From Candidatus Celerinatantimonas neptuna (GTDB lineage: Bacteria; Pseudomonadota; Gammaproteobacteria; Enterobacterales; Celerinatantimonadaceae), in contig OU461276.1 in assembly GCA_911810475.1 (NCBI GenBank), positions 312,823-376,822 of the forward strand: DNA of 64,000 nucleotides, in the 5' to 3' direction. Under the pieces are notes generated by a model that had not been told where the DNA came from, did no database searches, and saw nothing but the letters and a program-made list of their open reading frames with translations. Shown here piece after piece: positions 40,672-50,404 of this stretch. Both the position numbers and the translations under genes were made by a program. Numbering within the stretch: position 1 is the stretch's first letter; the number at the start of each line of letters is the position of its first letter.

Positions 40672-41715
40672 TTAACTACAAAACATATCCCACTGTAAAG
40701 GTTCACCCCATTTAACCGCCCGATTGACACGTAAACCAAGTAGCTCTTGAAGGTGACGGGGGGCAATACCTCCGCCAGGACGAAGACTCTTCACCTGATG
40801 GGTTGTAATCACATCCCCTTTTTGTAAATCAGTTATGGCATAAAGCGCGCGCTGCTGACGAGTCGTTAACGGATAATCAACCTGCCCCAAGGCTGACTCA
40901 GTCTGTCGAATAGCCTGAACCATCTGGGCAAATTCGTTTGGGTCTAAAGAGAAGGCCTGATCCGCAGTCTGATGCGATTTATCCAGCATAAAATGTTTTT
41001 CAATGAATGTAGCTCCAAGAGCAACTGCTGCAACAGGAACACTAATCCCCAGACTGTGATCTGAAAGGCCGACCGGAACATGAGTTAATTCGTAAAGATG
41101 AGGAATGGTCCGTAAATTCATACTTTCATAAGACGCGGGATATGCACTCGTGCATTTAAGTAAACAGAGATTGGGGTTTTCATATTCAGCCATAATTGCA
41201 ACCGCTTGCTGAATATCATGCAATGAAGCCCCACCAGTTGAAATAATCACGGGTTTTTGAGTTTTAGCAACGGATCGAATCAGCTCATGTTCAATCAACT
41301 CAGCGGATGCGACTTTATAAGCTGGATAATTAAGCTCTTCCAGAAGATCGACTGCACCGCTATCAAATGGTGAAGAAAACAAAGTAATTCCAACCCTAGC
41401 CGCTTCTTCTGCCAGCGGTATATGCCATTCCCAGGGCATGGCTACACTCTGGTATAGATCATAAAGATACTGACCATCCCATAACCCCCCACGAATCCGA
41501 AAATGTTCATCAGGGCAATTTAAGGTCAATGTATCAGCTGTATAAGTTTGCAGTTTGACTGCATCAGCGCCAGCTTCATAAGCGGCATGGATAATTTCTT
41601 TAGCCCGGGACAACGATCCACCGTGATTCGTTGACATTTCTGCAACGATATACACAGGAGCCCCTTCACCAACGAGCCTCCCATCAATTTTAAATGCTGA
41701 ATTAAATCCACCCAT
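40672..41715 (-). CDS. pseI: Pseudaminic acid synthase
   Basis: Condenses the 6-deoxy-AltdiNAc sugar with phosphoenolpyruvate to form pseudaminic acid, the sugar that decorates many flagellins. The 347-residue NeuB-type TIM barrel has YIVAEMSTNHGGSL, AGADAVKLQTYTADTLTL, LFSSPFD and GLSDHSLGI. A C-terminal SAF antifreeze-like domain (from about 285, RALYAITDLQKGD) follows. ATG at 41715 is preferred to a GTG at 41727. It is downstream of the NRAMP-type gene by 53 bp and 6 kb from pseB/pseC. Pse rather than sialic acid synthase is inferred from motif style and from pseB/pseC. Confidence 0.88.
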   Translation of the reverse strand: MGGFNSAFKIDGRLVGEGAPVYIVAEMSTNHGGSLSRAKEIIHAAYEAGADAVKLQTYTADTLTLNCPDEHFRIRGGLWDGQYLYDLYQSVAMPWEWHIPLAEEAARVGITLFSSPFDSGAVDLLEELNYPAYKVASAELIEHELIRSVAKTQKPVIISTGGASLHDIQQAVAIMAEYENPNLCLLKCTSAYPASYESMNLRTIPHLYELTHVPVGLSDHSLGISVPVAAVALGATFIEKHFMLDKSHQTADQAFSLDPNEFAQMVQAIRQTESALGQVDYPLTTRQQRALYAITDLQKGDVITTHQVKSLRPGGGIAPRHLQELLGLRVNRAVKWGEPLQWDMFCS

Positions 41716-41768
41716 CAAACATATCACCCAAATTAAATATTTCTCCGATATATCGACCTGATCTTAAA

Positions 41769-43058
41769 TTACATAAACCATTTCCACCAAATGAAAACAA
41801 TCAGAAATCCAAACAGATACACCAATCCGGCATAACTTAATAAATTACCGAACCATCCGGGGCGAAAATGTTCAGGCATTTTGTCACACCGAATCAGTCG
41901 ATGATTCAACCAGGCAAACATAGGTGTTGACATAAAAGCCAGCGTCATTGCAAACGCTAGCATGGTTAGTAATGCGGTTTTGAAAAAAAGTAAAATACAA
42001 AAGCAGGCAATCGCAACAAACAGCACCCAACGAACAAATAATTTTTCACCACGATTTCCATCTGCTGTCTTCCCACTAAACAACAATTGAGCTGAGTCAT
42101 TCAAAGCTCTGGAATAGCCATCAAGTACTGTAATTGTTGATCCAAAGATACAGAAAAAAGCAATTAGTGCGATCAGATAACGAGACCATTCACCAATAGT
42201 CACCGCATAGATATTCACCAATTGATGAGTAAATCCGATACCACCGGTTACCAGTGACATCGAACTTCCATGTAACACCAAAGCACCCAGCGACAAAAAG
42301 ACCAACGCCAGCAACGCAGTGAGCAGGTACCCTAAGTTAAAATCAAACAACGCACTTTTCATAGTGACCTGATTTTGCTCCTGACGCTGCCTGACCAGCC
42401 ATAAGGATGTTAAACAAGACACTTCAATAGGTGCTGGCATCCATCCCATCGTTGCAACCAAAAACCCGATCGAGGCCAAATGCCACGGAGAAGGAGAAAC
42501 AAACCCAGCTGGAGCAACAACCCCATTATGCCAGGCTATGGCAGCCGCAGTGACAGTCGTTGCCGACAGAACAACCATAATAAATTTTGATACTTTATTA
42601 AGCAGTGAAAAGTGTCCTGCCAAAACAATTAATAATGAAATCGCGATGACAATCAGGCTTAAGCTTGCAATCGATAGCTTCAGTGGTAAAAAATATCCTA
42701 ATAAACTTGCTGAGAACATCACTAACGCCGCAGTATTGACTGTAGCAGCAAAAATATTCAGAACAAAACTGGTCATCAAATAGGCTTTACCCATCGAAAA
42801 ATACCCTTGAAGCAGGCTATTTCCAGTTGCCATAGTATATGTGATGCCAGATCGAAAAAATGGGTATTTGAATAGATTAACGGCCAGGATCAAAATGACA
42901 AGTTGCCAACCAAACTTAGCACCAGCTTGTGTTGATGCAACCAAATGACTTCCACCGATAGCAGCCGTTGCCATTAAAATTCCAGGTCCCAACACTTTAA
43001 GTAAAGCAGACAAACGGGTTATAGGCGATTCAACTCGCCCGGTCAGTGTGTTTTCCAT
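41769..43058 (-). CDS. Divergent NRAMP-family transporter
   Basis: Polytopic membrane protein of 429 residues with about 11 hydrophobic segments and NRAMP-like organisation (LGPGILMATAAIGGSHLV in helix 1). The metal-binding signatures of classical manganese/iron NRAMPs are missing: helix 1 has AIGGSHL where DPGN is expected, and helix 6 has MPAPIE where MPHN is expected. It therefore belongs to a divergent NRAMP-like group whose substrate is uncertain. It may be co-transcribed with pseI, 53 bp downstream. The link to flagellar glycosylation is unexplained. Confidence 0.8.
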   Translation of the reverse strand: MENTLTGRVESPITRLSALLKVLGPGILMATAAIGGSHLVASTQAGAKFGWQLVILILAVNLFKYPFFRSGITYTMATGNSLLQGYFSMGKAYLMTSFVLNIFAATVNTAALVMFSASLLGYFLPLKLSIASLSLIVIAISLLIVLAGHFSLLNKVSKFIMVVLSATTVTAAAIAWHNGVVAPAGFVSPSPWHLASIGFLVATMGWMPAPIEVSCLTSLWLVRQRQEQNQVTMKSALFDFNLGYLLTALLALVFLSLGALVLHGSSMSLVTGGIGFTHQLVNIYAVTIGEWSRYLIALIAFFCIFGSTITVLDGYSRALNDSAQLLFSGKTADGNRGEKLFVRWVLFVAIACFCILLFFKTALLTMLAFAMTLAFMSTPMFAWLNHRLIRCDKMPEHFRPGWFGNLLSYAGLVYLFGFLIVFIWWKWFM

Positions 43059-43230
43059 AACGATTTACTCATCCTCATACAAACATCAAGAACCTGATGC
43101 TTCTTCCGTTATATCACAAGGTTAAGTCATAGTTCCATCATGGAAAATTATATTGGAATATTGTTTTAATATTAAAAAAAATCGGACATATTTAGCCAAT
43201 TTAAAAGATAAAATCAGCATATTACAGGCA

Positions 43231-43258
43231 AAAAAAGAGTCGACAATAAGGTCGACTC
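43231..43258 (-). terminator. Intrinsic terminator after flrC
   Basis: A perfect 8-bp stem GAGTCGAC/GTCGACTC with loop AATAAG is followed on the minus strand by TTTTTT. It lies about 60 nt after the flrC stop and ends the flrBC transcript before the NRAMP-type gene. Confidence 0.9.
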
Positions 43259-43315
43259 AAAATGAAAGGCACTACTAATCTTCTATTCCACAAAAATATA
43301 TGAACAACACGTCGC

Positions 43316-44668
43316 CTAAGCTGGCAATTCAATCCCTTCTTCCCGCATGCGAGCCAGTTTATAACGCAATGTCCGGGGACTAATCCCTAACCGCTCAGCA
43401 ACCTCTTTGCGTTTACCTCGGCAATTTTTAAGCATTTCCAAAATAATCTGATGTTCCTGCTGTTTTAGTTCACTACCCAGCACCGGAGCAGAAGCTGATT
43501 CGAAAGACTCAACAACCAATTCAGATGATGAACCAACAGACAACTCATCTTCAATTAACAAGTGCTCAGCATCTACTTGTTGCTCAGATGCCAATATAAT
43601 CGCACGCTGAATCACATTATCGAGTTCACGGACATTGCCCGGCCATCGATAACCCAGTAATTTTTGCTGCGCAGCCAGAGAAAACTGCAAATCAGCCTTA
43701 CCAGCCATAACGCCATGTTTCTGAAGCAAATGATGCGCCAGAGGTAAAATATCACCGGGACGCTCTGATAATGGTTTCCAGGTCAGAGGAAAAACATTGA
43801 GCCTGTAATATAAATCTTCACGAAATTCACCTTTGGCCACATAATCGCGTAAATTTCGGTTACTCGTTGCCAAAACCCGAACATCAAGTTTAATCATTTT
43901 CCGGCTGCCCAGACGTTCAACTTCACGTTCCTGAAGCACTCGTAATAATTTCGCCTGTAGCGCTAAATCCATCTCACTAATTTCATCAAGCAGAATTGTT
44001 CCATTCTGAGCCTGCTCAAATTTACCCGGACATCCCTGAACGGCCCCAGTAAAAGCTCCTTTTTCGTAACCAAATAATGTCGCTTCAAGCATATTCTCAG
44101 GAATTGCAGCACAGTTAATCGCTATAAATGGCCCATCACTGCGATCTGAATTATCATGAATATAACGCGCTAAGACTTCTTTACCCGCACCACTTGGACC
44201 ACAAATCATCACAGATGCATCTGTACCTGCGACCTTATCCGCCAGGGTTAATAACTCTTTAGTCGATGGATCACCAAACACTGGCTGGCAGGTTTCTACC
44301 TTCTGAGCAGGAGCATAACGACCAACCTGATTAAGCAACACTTCTGGAGAAAAAGGTTTTGCTATGTAATCGATAGCGCCCTGACGCATTGCTTCAACAG
44401 CTGCATCAATCCGGGCATAAGCCGTCATTAATAATACGGGGAGCTTCGGATATTTCACTTTAATGCTTTGCAGAAGATCTAAACCACTGATCCCCCCCAT
44501 TTGGACATCACTAATCACCAAATCCATATCCTGCTCAGCCAACATCAATAAAGCCTGTTCACCACTTTCAGCTTCTTCACAGTGGTAACCTGCAATCATT
44601 AATGTATCGATTAACGCTTCGCGAAGACCAGAATCGTCTTCAACAACTAAAATTTGTGATTGACTCAT
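43316..44668 (-). CDS. flrC: Flagellar sigma-54 response regulator FlrC
   Basis: NtrC-type activator of the mid-stage flagellar operons. The 450-residue order is a receiver domain with phospho-acceptor Asp54 (VISDVQMGG), an AAA+ domain with Walker A GPSGAGKE and the sigma-54 contact loop GAFTGA, and a Fis-type helix-turn-helix (CRGKRKEVAERLGISPRTLRY). It starts 4 bp after flrB, its cognate kinase. Expected targets here are the fliE, flhA and fliK promoters. Confidence 0.96.
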   Translation of the reverse strand: MSQSQILVVEDDSGLREALIDTLMIAGYHCEEAESGEQALLMLAEQDMDLVISDVQMGGISGLDLLQSIKVKYPKLPVLLMTAYARIDAAVEAMRQGAIDYIAKPFSPEVLLNQVGRYAPAQKVETCQPVFGDPSTKELLTLADKVAGTDASVMICGPSGAGKEVLARYIHDNSDRSDGPFIAINCAAIPENMLEATLFGYEKGAFTGAVQGCPGKFEQAQNGTILLDEISEMDLALQAKLLRVLQEREVERLGSRKMIKLDVRVLATSNRNLRDYVAKGEFREDLYYRLNVFPLTWKPLSERPGDILPLAHHLLQKHGVMAGKADLQFSLAAQQKLLGYRWPGNVRELDNVIQRAIILASEQQVDAEHLLIEDELSVGSSSELVVESFESASAPVLGSELKQQEHQIILEMLKNCRGKRKEVAERLGISPRTLRYKLARMREEGIELPA

Positions 44669-44672
44669 AAGG

Positions 44673-45710
44673 TTAGCCTCCTACCGCTTGAGATTGGACA
44701 CATACTTGGTAGACCGGAAAACTGGCTGTAAAGCAGCACCCTTCGCCAGGACGAGAATCAACAGCAATCTGACCGTTATGTGCTCTCACCACAGATTTTA
44801 CAACCGATAACCCCAATCCCGTCCCGTTTTGTTTAGTGGTCACAAAGGGTTCAAATAAATGCGCTTCTACCTGTTCATCTAATCCAGGTCCGTTATCGAC
44901 AACAGAAATTTGTACACACTGCCCATCTGTTCTGGCATATAAACCGATAGAACCGCCACTTTGACTCACCTGAGCCGCATTATCGATAAGGTTCGACAGA
45001 GCAGAAACCAACGCACTGGTATTTGCCATAATCACGACATCCGGTTCACAATAACCGACATCGAGCTTCAACTGGTGATGCTGTAACTTCGCCTCCATCG
45101 CACTTTTCATTCTGTTTAATAAAGAAACGACTGAAACCTGCTCAGCAATTGGTTGTTCACCACTTCGGGCAAACAACAACATATCATTAACCTGATTTTC
45201 CAAATCAGCCAACCGGGCCATCATTTTTATCTGGAAACTATGGCGCGACTGAGGAGGCAAATTTTGATTTGCTAAATTAGAACCATAGAGCATAGCAGCA
45301 GATAGAGGCGTACGGATCTGATGGGCAAGTGACGCAACCATCCGCCCAAGCGCCGAAAGTTTCTCAAGCCTGGCCAAATTTGCCTGTAATTGTCGGGTAG
45401 CTGTCACGTCAGTCAACATAATCAGCTGACTTTCTGAATCAATCAATGTTGCTAACGTCAGCTGAACACGCCGACCATCCGGCAGTGAAAGTTCATGCCC
45501 GTCATCAGCCTGAGGAACAAATAATTGCAATGCAATATTAGCCCAGCGATGCCCTTCTAATGAATGGTCGAGTAATACACATGCGGCAGCGTTTGCCTTG
45601 GCAATGTAGCCCCACTGATCCAGCAAAATCAAGCCGGAAGGCAACACATCAAAAACCTGTGCGAGCTGATGCTCTGAAAATGACTGACTTAATTGTGGAA
45701 TAGGCACCAT
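44673..45710 (-). CDS. flrB: Flagellar sensor histidine kinase FlrB
   Basis: Cytoplasmic kinase that phosphorylates FlrC. The 345-residue protein has a PAS-like N-terminal domain (about 15-105), the dimerisation/phospho-acceptor helix with His130 (SLAHQIRTPLSAAML), and an ATPase domain with the N box (LSNLIDNAAQ), VVDNGPGLD and GTGLGLSVV. No membrane segment is seen, matching the vibrio protein. The promoter site at 45751-45767 precedes it. Confidence 0.95.
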   Translation of the reverse strand: MVPIPQLSQSFSEHQLAQVFDVLPSGLILLDQWGYIAKANAAACVLLDHSLEGHRWANIALQLFVPQADDGHELSLPDGRRVQLTLATLIDSESQLIMLTDVTATRQLQANLARLEKLSALGRMVASLAHQIRTPLSAAMLYGSNLANQNLPPQSRHSFQIKMMARLADLENQVNDMLLFARSGEQPIAEQVSVVSLLNRMKSAMEAKLQHHQLKLDVGYCEPDVVIMANTSALVSALSNLIDNAAQVSQSGGSIGLYARTDGQCVQISVVDNGPGLDEQVEAHLFEPFVTTKQNGTGLGLSVVKSVVRAHNGQIAVDSRPGEGCCFTASFPVYQVCVQSQAVGG

Positions 45711-45750
45711 GACTGTCCTGTGTCAAAAAACTGTTCTTAACATCTGAATA

Positions 45751-45767
45751 GTCAATTTCTGTGCCAA
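45751..45767 (-). promoter_or_regulatory. Sigma-54-type promoter for flrB-flrC
   Basis: The minus strand reads TTGGCAC-AGAAA-TTGAC. The -24 block is perfect, and the -12 has GA where GC is usual. It lies about 40 nt before the flrB start in the 172-bp flrA-flrB gap, as expected for the FlrA-dependent class II promoter. Confidence 0.7.
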
Positions 45768-45882
45768 ATTTTAAAGATATATTTTTGACTGTTTATTTTT
45801 CTTTTTATTTCAGTATATTAATGATTAACATGTATATAAAATCATCATCGATAATATTGTTCTATTAGCGTCAAAACACGAA

Positions 45883-47349
45883 TTAATCCTTCGCGAGCTG
45901 ATATTTTTTCATCTTCTCAACTAGTGTCGTACGACGCATCTGAAGCTGTTCTGCGGCTCTTGCTACAACCCCGTCTTGTTGCTCCAAAGCCTGACGAATA
46001 AGATCAACTTCAATTTCGCCAAGAAGCTCTTTTAAATTAAGTCCTTCATCAGGCAATTTTGATGCCAGCAATGTTGCATCAATTGATTGAGGTTCATTCA
46101 CAGGAGACTGAGCTTCCTCAGGCTCATCAGCGAATATGGCCATTAAGGCATCCCGCTCTGATAAGACATCCTGATAATTCGGCTCAAAATCGTCTCCGTC
46201 AATATGGCGATACATCGGAGGGAGATCCCGAACATCAACAATTTTATTCGGATGCAAAATAATCAGTCTTTCAACTAAGTTAGAGAGTTCACGAATATTG
46301 CCGGGCCAGCTATGCAGCATCAATGATTCGACACTACGATGAGTAAAACGAACCACAGCACCATGTTGCTGTTCATGCCTTAACACCAATTCCTGCAACA
46401 ACAACGGAATATCATCACTCCGCTCCCGAAGAGCCGGAACTTCAATCGGAAAAACATTTAAACGATAAAAAAGATCCTCTCGAAACTTAGAGTCAACGAT
46501 TAGTGAGAATAAGTTTCGGTGTGTAGCTGCGATGATCCGAACATCAGCCTCTAAAAGCTTACTCCCCCCAACCCGTTCAAATACCCGCTCTTGCAAAACC
46601 CTCAGTAATTTAACCTGCATCGGCATCGGCATATCACCGACTTCATCCAGAAATAAGGTACCACCACAGGCTAACTCAAAGCGTCCTTTTCGGGATGAAA
46701 ATGCACCTGTAAATGCGCCTTTTTCATGGCCGAATAATTCACTTTCCAAAAGCTCAGCAGGAATTGCACCGCAATTAATCGGAACAAATGGACCGTCACA
46801 ACGATCAGATTGCTCATGCACCGCCCGGGCGACGACTTCTTTCCCCGTTCCGGATTCACCCAAAATCAATACATTTGCTTTGGTCTGAGCCACCTGATCG
46901 ATCAAATGACGAATTTCTTGAATAGCACTATCTTTACCAACCAAATCCTGAACCAGACCACTTGGTTTTTGAGGTTTCTGATTTTGAGGTTCCTGATGAG
47001 GAAGTTGTGACAAAAATGTTTGAGCGCGATATAACAGACGAGTCAGTTCATCATATCCAAAAGGTTCATTAAGCAGCCCTAGCACATTGTTTGATTGTTC
47101 AGTCGAATCAAGATCGCCGCAACCAATCAATATAAAAGGTAAACCGGGATAACGGTTTGATAATCCATCTAAATCGAGTTTATCAATACTCACCATAAGA
47201 ATGAGATCTTCCATATGCTGGAGCTGGGTATCTAACTCGCCTGAATCGCAATATACATTTGACTCACCAATAAAATTAAGCACAGTCATTAACGATTCTG
47301 CACGTTGTTTATTATCATCACAAACAAGGATAGTGCTACTACGATCCAT
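45883..47349 (-). CDS. flrA: Master flagellar sigma-54 activator FlrA
   Basis: Top regulator of the polar flagellar cascade (FleQ/FlrA family), acting with sigma-54 and held in check by FlhG; family members also respond to c-di-GMP. The 488-residue protein has an N-terminal receiver-like domain (1-120) whose usual phospho-acceptor position is not an obvious Asp. The AAA+ domain has GESGTGKE and the GAFTGA loop. The C-terminal helix-turn-helix is GVVARAAEQLQMRRTTLVEK. Start ATG has AGAGGA upstream. It is transcribed separately from flrBC and divergently from pseB. Confidence 0.95.
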   Translation of the reverse strand: MDRSSTILVCDDNKQRAESLMTVLNFIGESNVYCDSGELDTQLQHMEDLILMVSIDKLDLDGLSNRYPGLPFILIGCGDLDSTEQSNNVLGLLNEPFGYDELTRLLYRAQTFLSQLPHQEPQNQKPQKPSGLVQDLVGKDSAIQEIRHLIDQVAQTKANVLILGESGTGKEVVARAVHEQSDRCDGPFVPINCGAIPAELLESELFGHEKGAFTGAFSSRKGRFELACGGTLFLDEVGDMPMPMQVKLLRVLQERVFERVGGSKLLEADVRIIAATHRNLFSLIVDSKFREDLFYRLNVFPIEVPALRERSDDIPLLLQELVLRHEQQHGAVVRFTHRSVESLMLHSWPGNIRELSNLVERLIILHPNKIVDVRDLPPMYRHIDGDDFEPNYQDVLSERDALMAIFADEPEEAQSPVNEPQSIDATLLASKLPDEGLNLKELLGEIEVDLIRQALEQQDGVVARAAEQLQMRRTTLVEKMKKYQLAKD

Positions 47350-48778
<1,429 letters not shown>

Positions 48779-48780
48779 TC

Positions 48781-49977
48781 ATGCATGATCCGGTGTTTTA
48801 CGGGAAACAAACCATTACACAGACGGACATTGATGCTGTCGTCGGGGTTTTACAATCAGACTTCCTTACACAAGGACCTGTTACCCAAAAATTTGAAAAA
48901 AATATTGCTGATTTAGTATCTGTCCCCCACGCAATTGCCTGTGCGAATGGCACAGCAGCACTTCATTTAGCTTGTTTAGGCGTTGATATCAGCGACGGTG
49001 ATGAAGTATGGGTTTCTGCAGTTAGTTTTGTTGCCAGTGCAAATTGTGCCCGATTTTGTGGTGCAACAGTCCGATTTGTCGATATTGATCCTTTAACCTG
49101 TAATATCAACCTGAATCATTTAGAACTGATGTTACTCCAGGCTAAAAAGAAAAATTCACTCCCCAAAGCAATTATTGTTGTTCATTTAGGTGGCTCAAGC
49201 TGTGATATGCAAACACTGTTTGAACTGTGTCAACCATTCAATATTGCCATCATTGAAGACGCCTGCCATGCCCTTGGAGGAACGTATCAAAACCTTCCGG
49301 TAGGACACAGCCAATATAGTCAATGCTGTGTATTTAGCTTTCATCCGGTAAAATCGATTACAACCGCCGAAGGCGGAATGGTTGTAACCCGGGATCCCAA
49401 AATCGCAGAACGCATACGTTGTTTAGCCAGCCATGGGATCACAAAAAATAAAAATGACTGGCTTACCCCCAGTCTGGAACCATGGCATTATGAACAGCAG
49501 CAATTAGGATACAATTACAGGCTATCGGATATTCAGGCGGGCTTAGGGTGTTCTCAGTTAAAAAAATTGGATCAGTTTTTAACTCAGCGGCGTCATATTG
49601 CTGAAAACTATCGACAGGCATTTGCCGAATGTCTGAGCATGCAGTCGATACCAGAACAGGTTTCCAGTGCCTATCATCTTGCTATTATCATCTGTCAAGA
49701 CGCAGAGCAAAGGCTGAAAATCTACCAAACACTGGCCAAACAACATATCTTTTGCCAGTTTCATTATATTCCTATCTATCGACACCCTTATTACAAAGAT
49801 TTAGTCGGAGACATCGCCCGGTTTTATCCCGGAGCTGAATATTATTATCAACGTGCACTATCATTACCCATCTACCCTACCTTGGCAGACGATGTACAAC
49901 AATATATTATTCAGCAAATATTATCGGTTCTAAACGAGCATTGCCAAGTATCAATTTATAATGCATCAGCGCATTAA
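48781..49977 (+). CDS. pseC: UDP-4-keto-6-deoxy-AltNAc aminotransferase
   Basis: Second enzyme of pseudaminic acid synthesis: PLP-dependent C4 transamination of the PseB product. The 398-residue DegT/DnrJ-type enzyme has FYGKQTITQTDIDAVV at the N-terminus, IACANGTAALHLA, IIEDACHALGG, and the PLP lysine in FSFHPVKSITTAEGG. It directly follows pseB. PseH, PseG and PseF are not in this window. Confidence 0.94.
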   Translation: MHDPVFYGKQTITQTDIDAVVGVLQSDFLTQGPVTQKFEKNIADLVSVPHAIACANGTAALHLACLGVDISDGDEVWVSAVSFVASANCARFCGATVRFVDIDPLTCNINLNHLELMLLQAKKKNSLPKAIIVVHLGGSSCDMQTLFELCQPFNIAIIEDACHALGGTYQNLPVGHSQYSQCCVFSFHPVKSITTAEGGMVVTRDPKIAERIRCLASHGITKNKNDWLTPSLEPWHYEQQQLGYNYRLSDIQAGLGCSQLKKLDQFLTQRRHIAENYRQAFAECLSMQSIPEQVSSAYHLAIIICQDAEQRLKIYQTLAKQHIFCQFHYIPIYRHPYYKDLVGDIARFYPGAEYYYQRALSLPIYPTLADDVQQYIIQQILSVLNEHCQVSIYNASAH

Positions 49978-49988
49978 CTGGGGGATTT

Positions 49989-50381
49989 ATGGAATCTGTC
50001 AATATTACTGAACTCATGGCTGAAACAGCTCAGGATGCAGTTCATTTTGCACAAGGGCAGCAACAAACACTCGATTTCAGTTTAGAGAGTATAGCCAGTG
50101 TTCAAACATTATTAGATGAGCTGCGCGATACATCATTAGGTGAGAAAGACACTTTTACTTTATCCTATATGTTCGGCGCATATTTAGGTGAGCTCTTTAT
50201 TCAACATTTTGGCGGACACTGGTTTTATCAGGATCAACAAGGTGATGAACCCCCACAAACATTCGTTGTTCGTGATCCCTACCGTTACGCGTTTCCCAGT
50301 ATTATTTTCCACTATCTGAATAAAGATGAGCAATACACATTGATCGACTATTTCGAAAAGATCAAGCAACAGCACCAATAG
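49989..50381 (+). CDS. Unknown small protein in the pse locus
   Basis: A 130-residue acidic soluble protein that I do not recognise securely. The pattern AYLGELFIQHFGGHWFYQD followed by DPYRYAFPSIIFHYL is reminiscent of DUF3806-type domains (helix, Gly-Gly-Trp turn, short strands). It has GGGGGA before the ATG and lies 11 bp after pseC, so it is probably co-transcribed with pseB-pseC. It is convergent with the maf gene (23 bp). A role in sugar or flagellin modification is only guilt by association. Confidence 0.75.
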   Translation: MESVNITELMAETAQDAVHFAQGQQQTLDFSLESIASVQTLLDELRDTSLGEKDTFTLSYMFGAYLGELFIQHFGGHWFYQDQQGDEPPQTFVVRDPYRYAFPSIIFHYLNKDEQYTLIDYFEKIKQQHQ

Positions 50382-50404
50382 TATATCGCTATGATTTATC
50401 TGGG

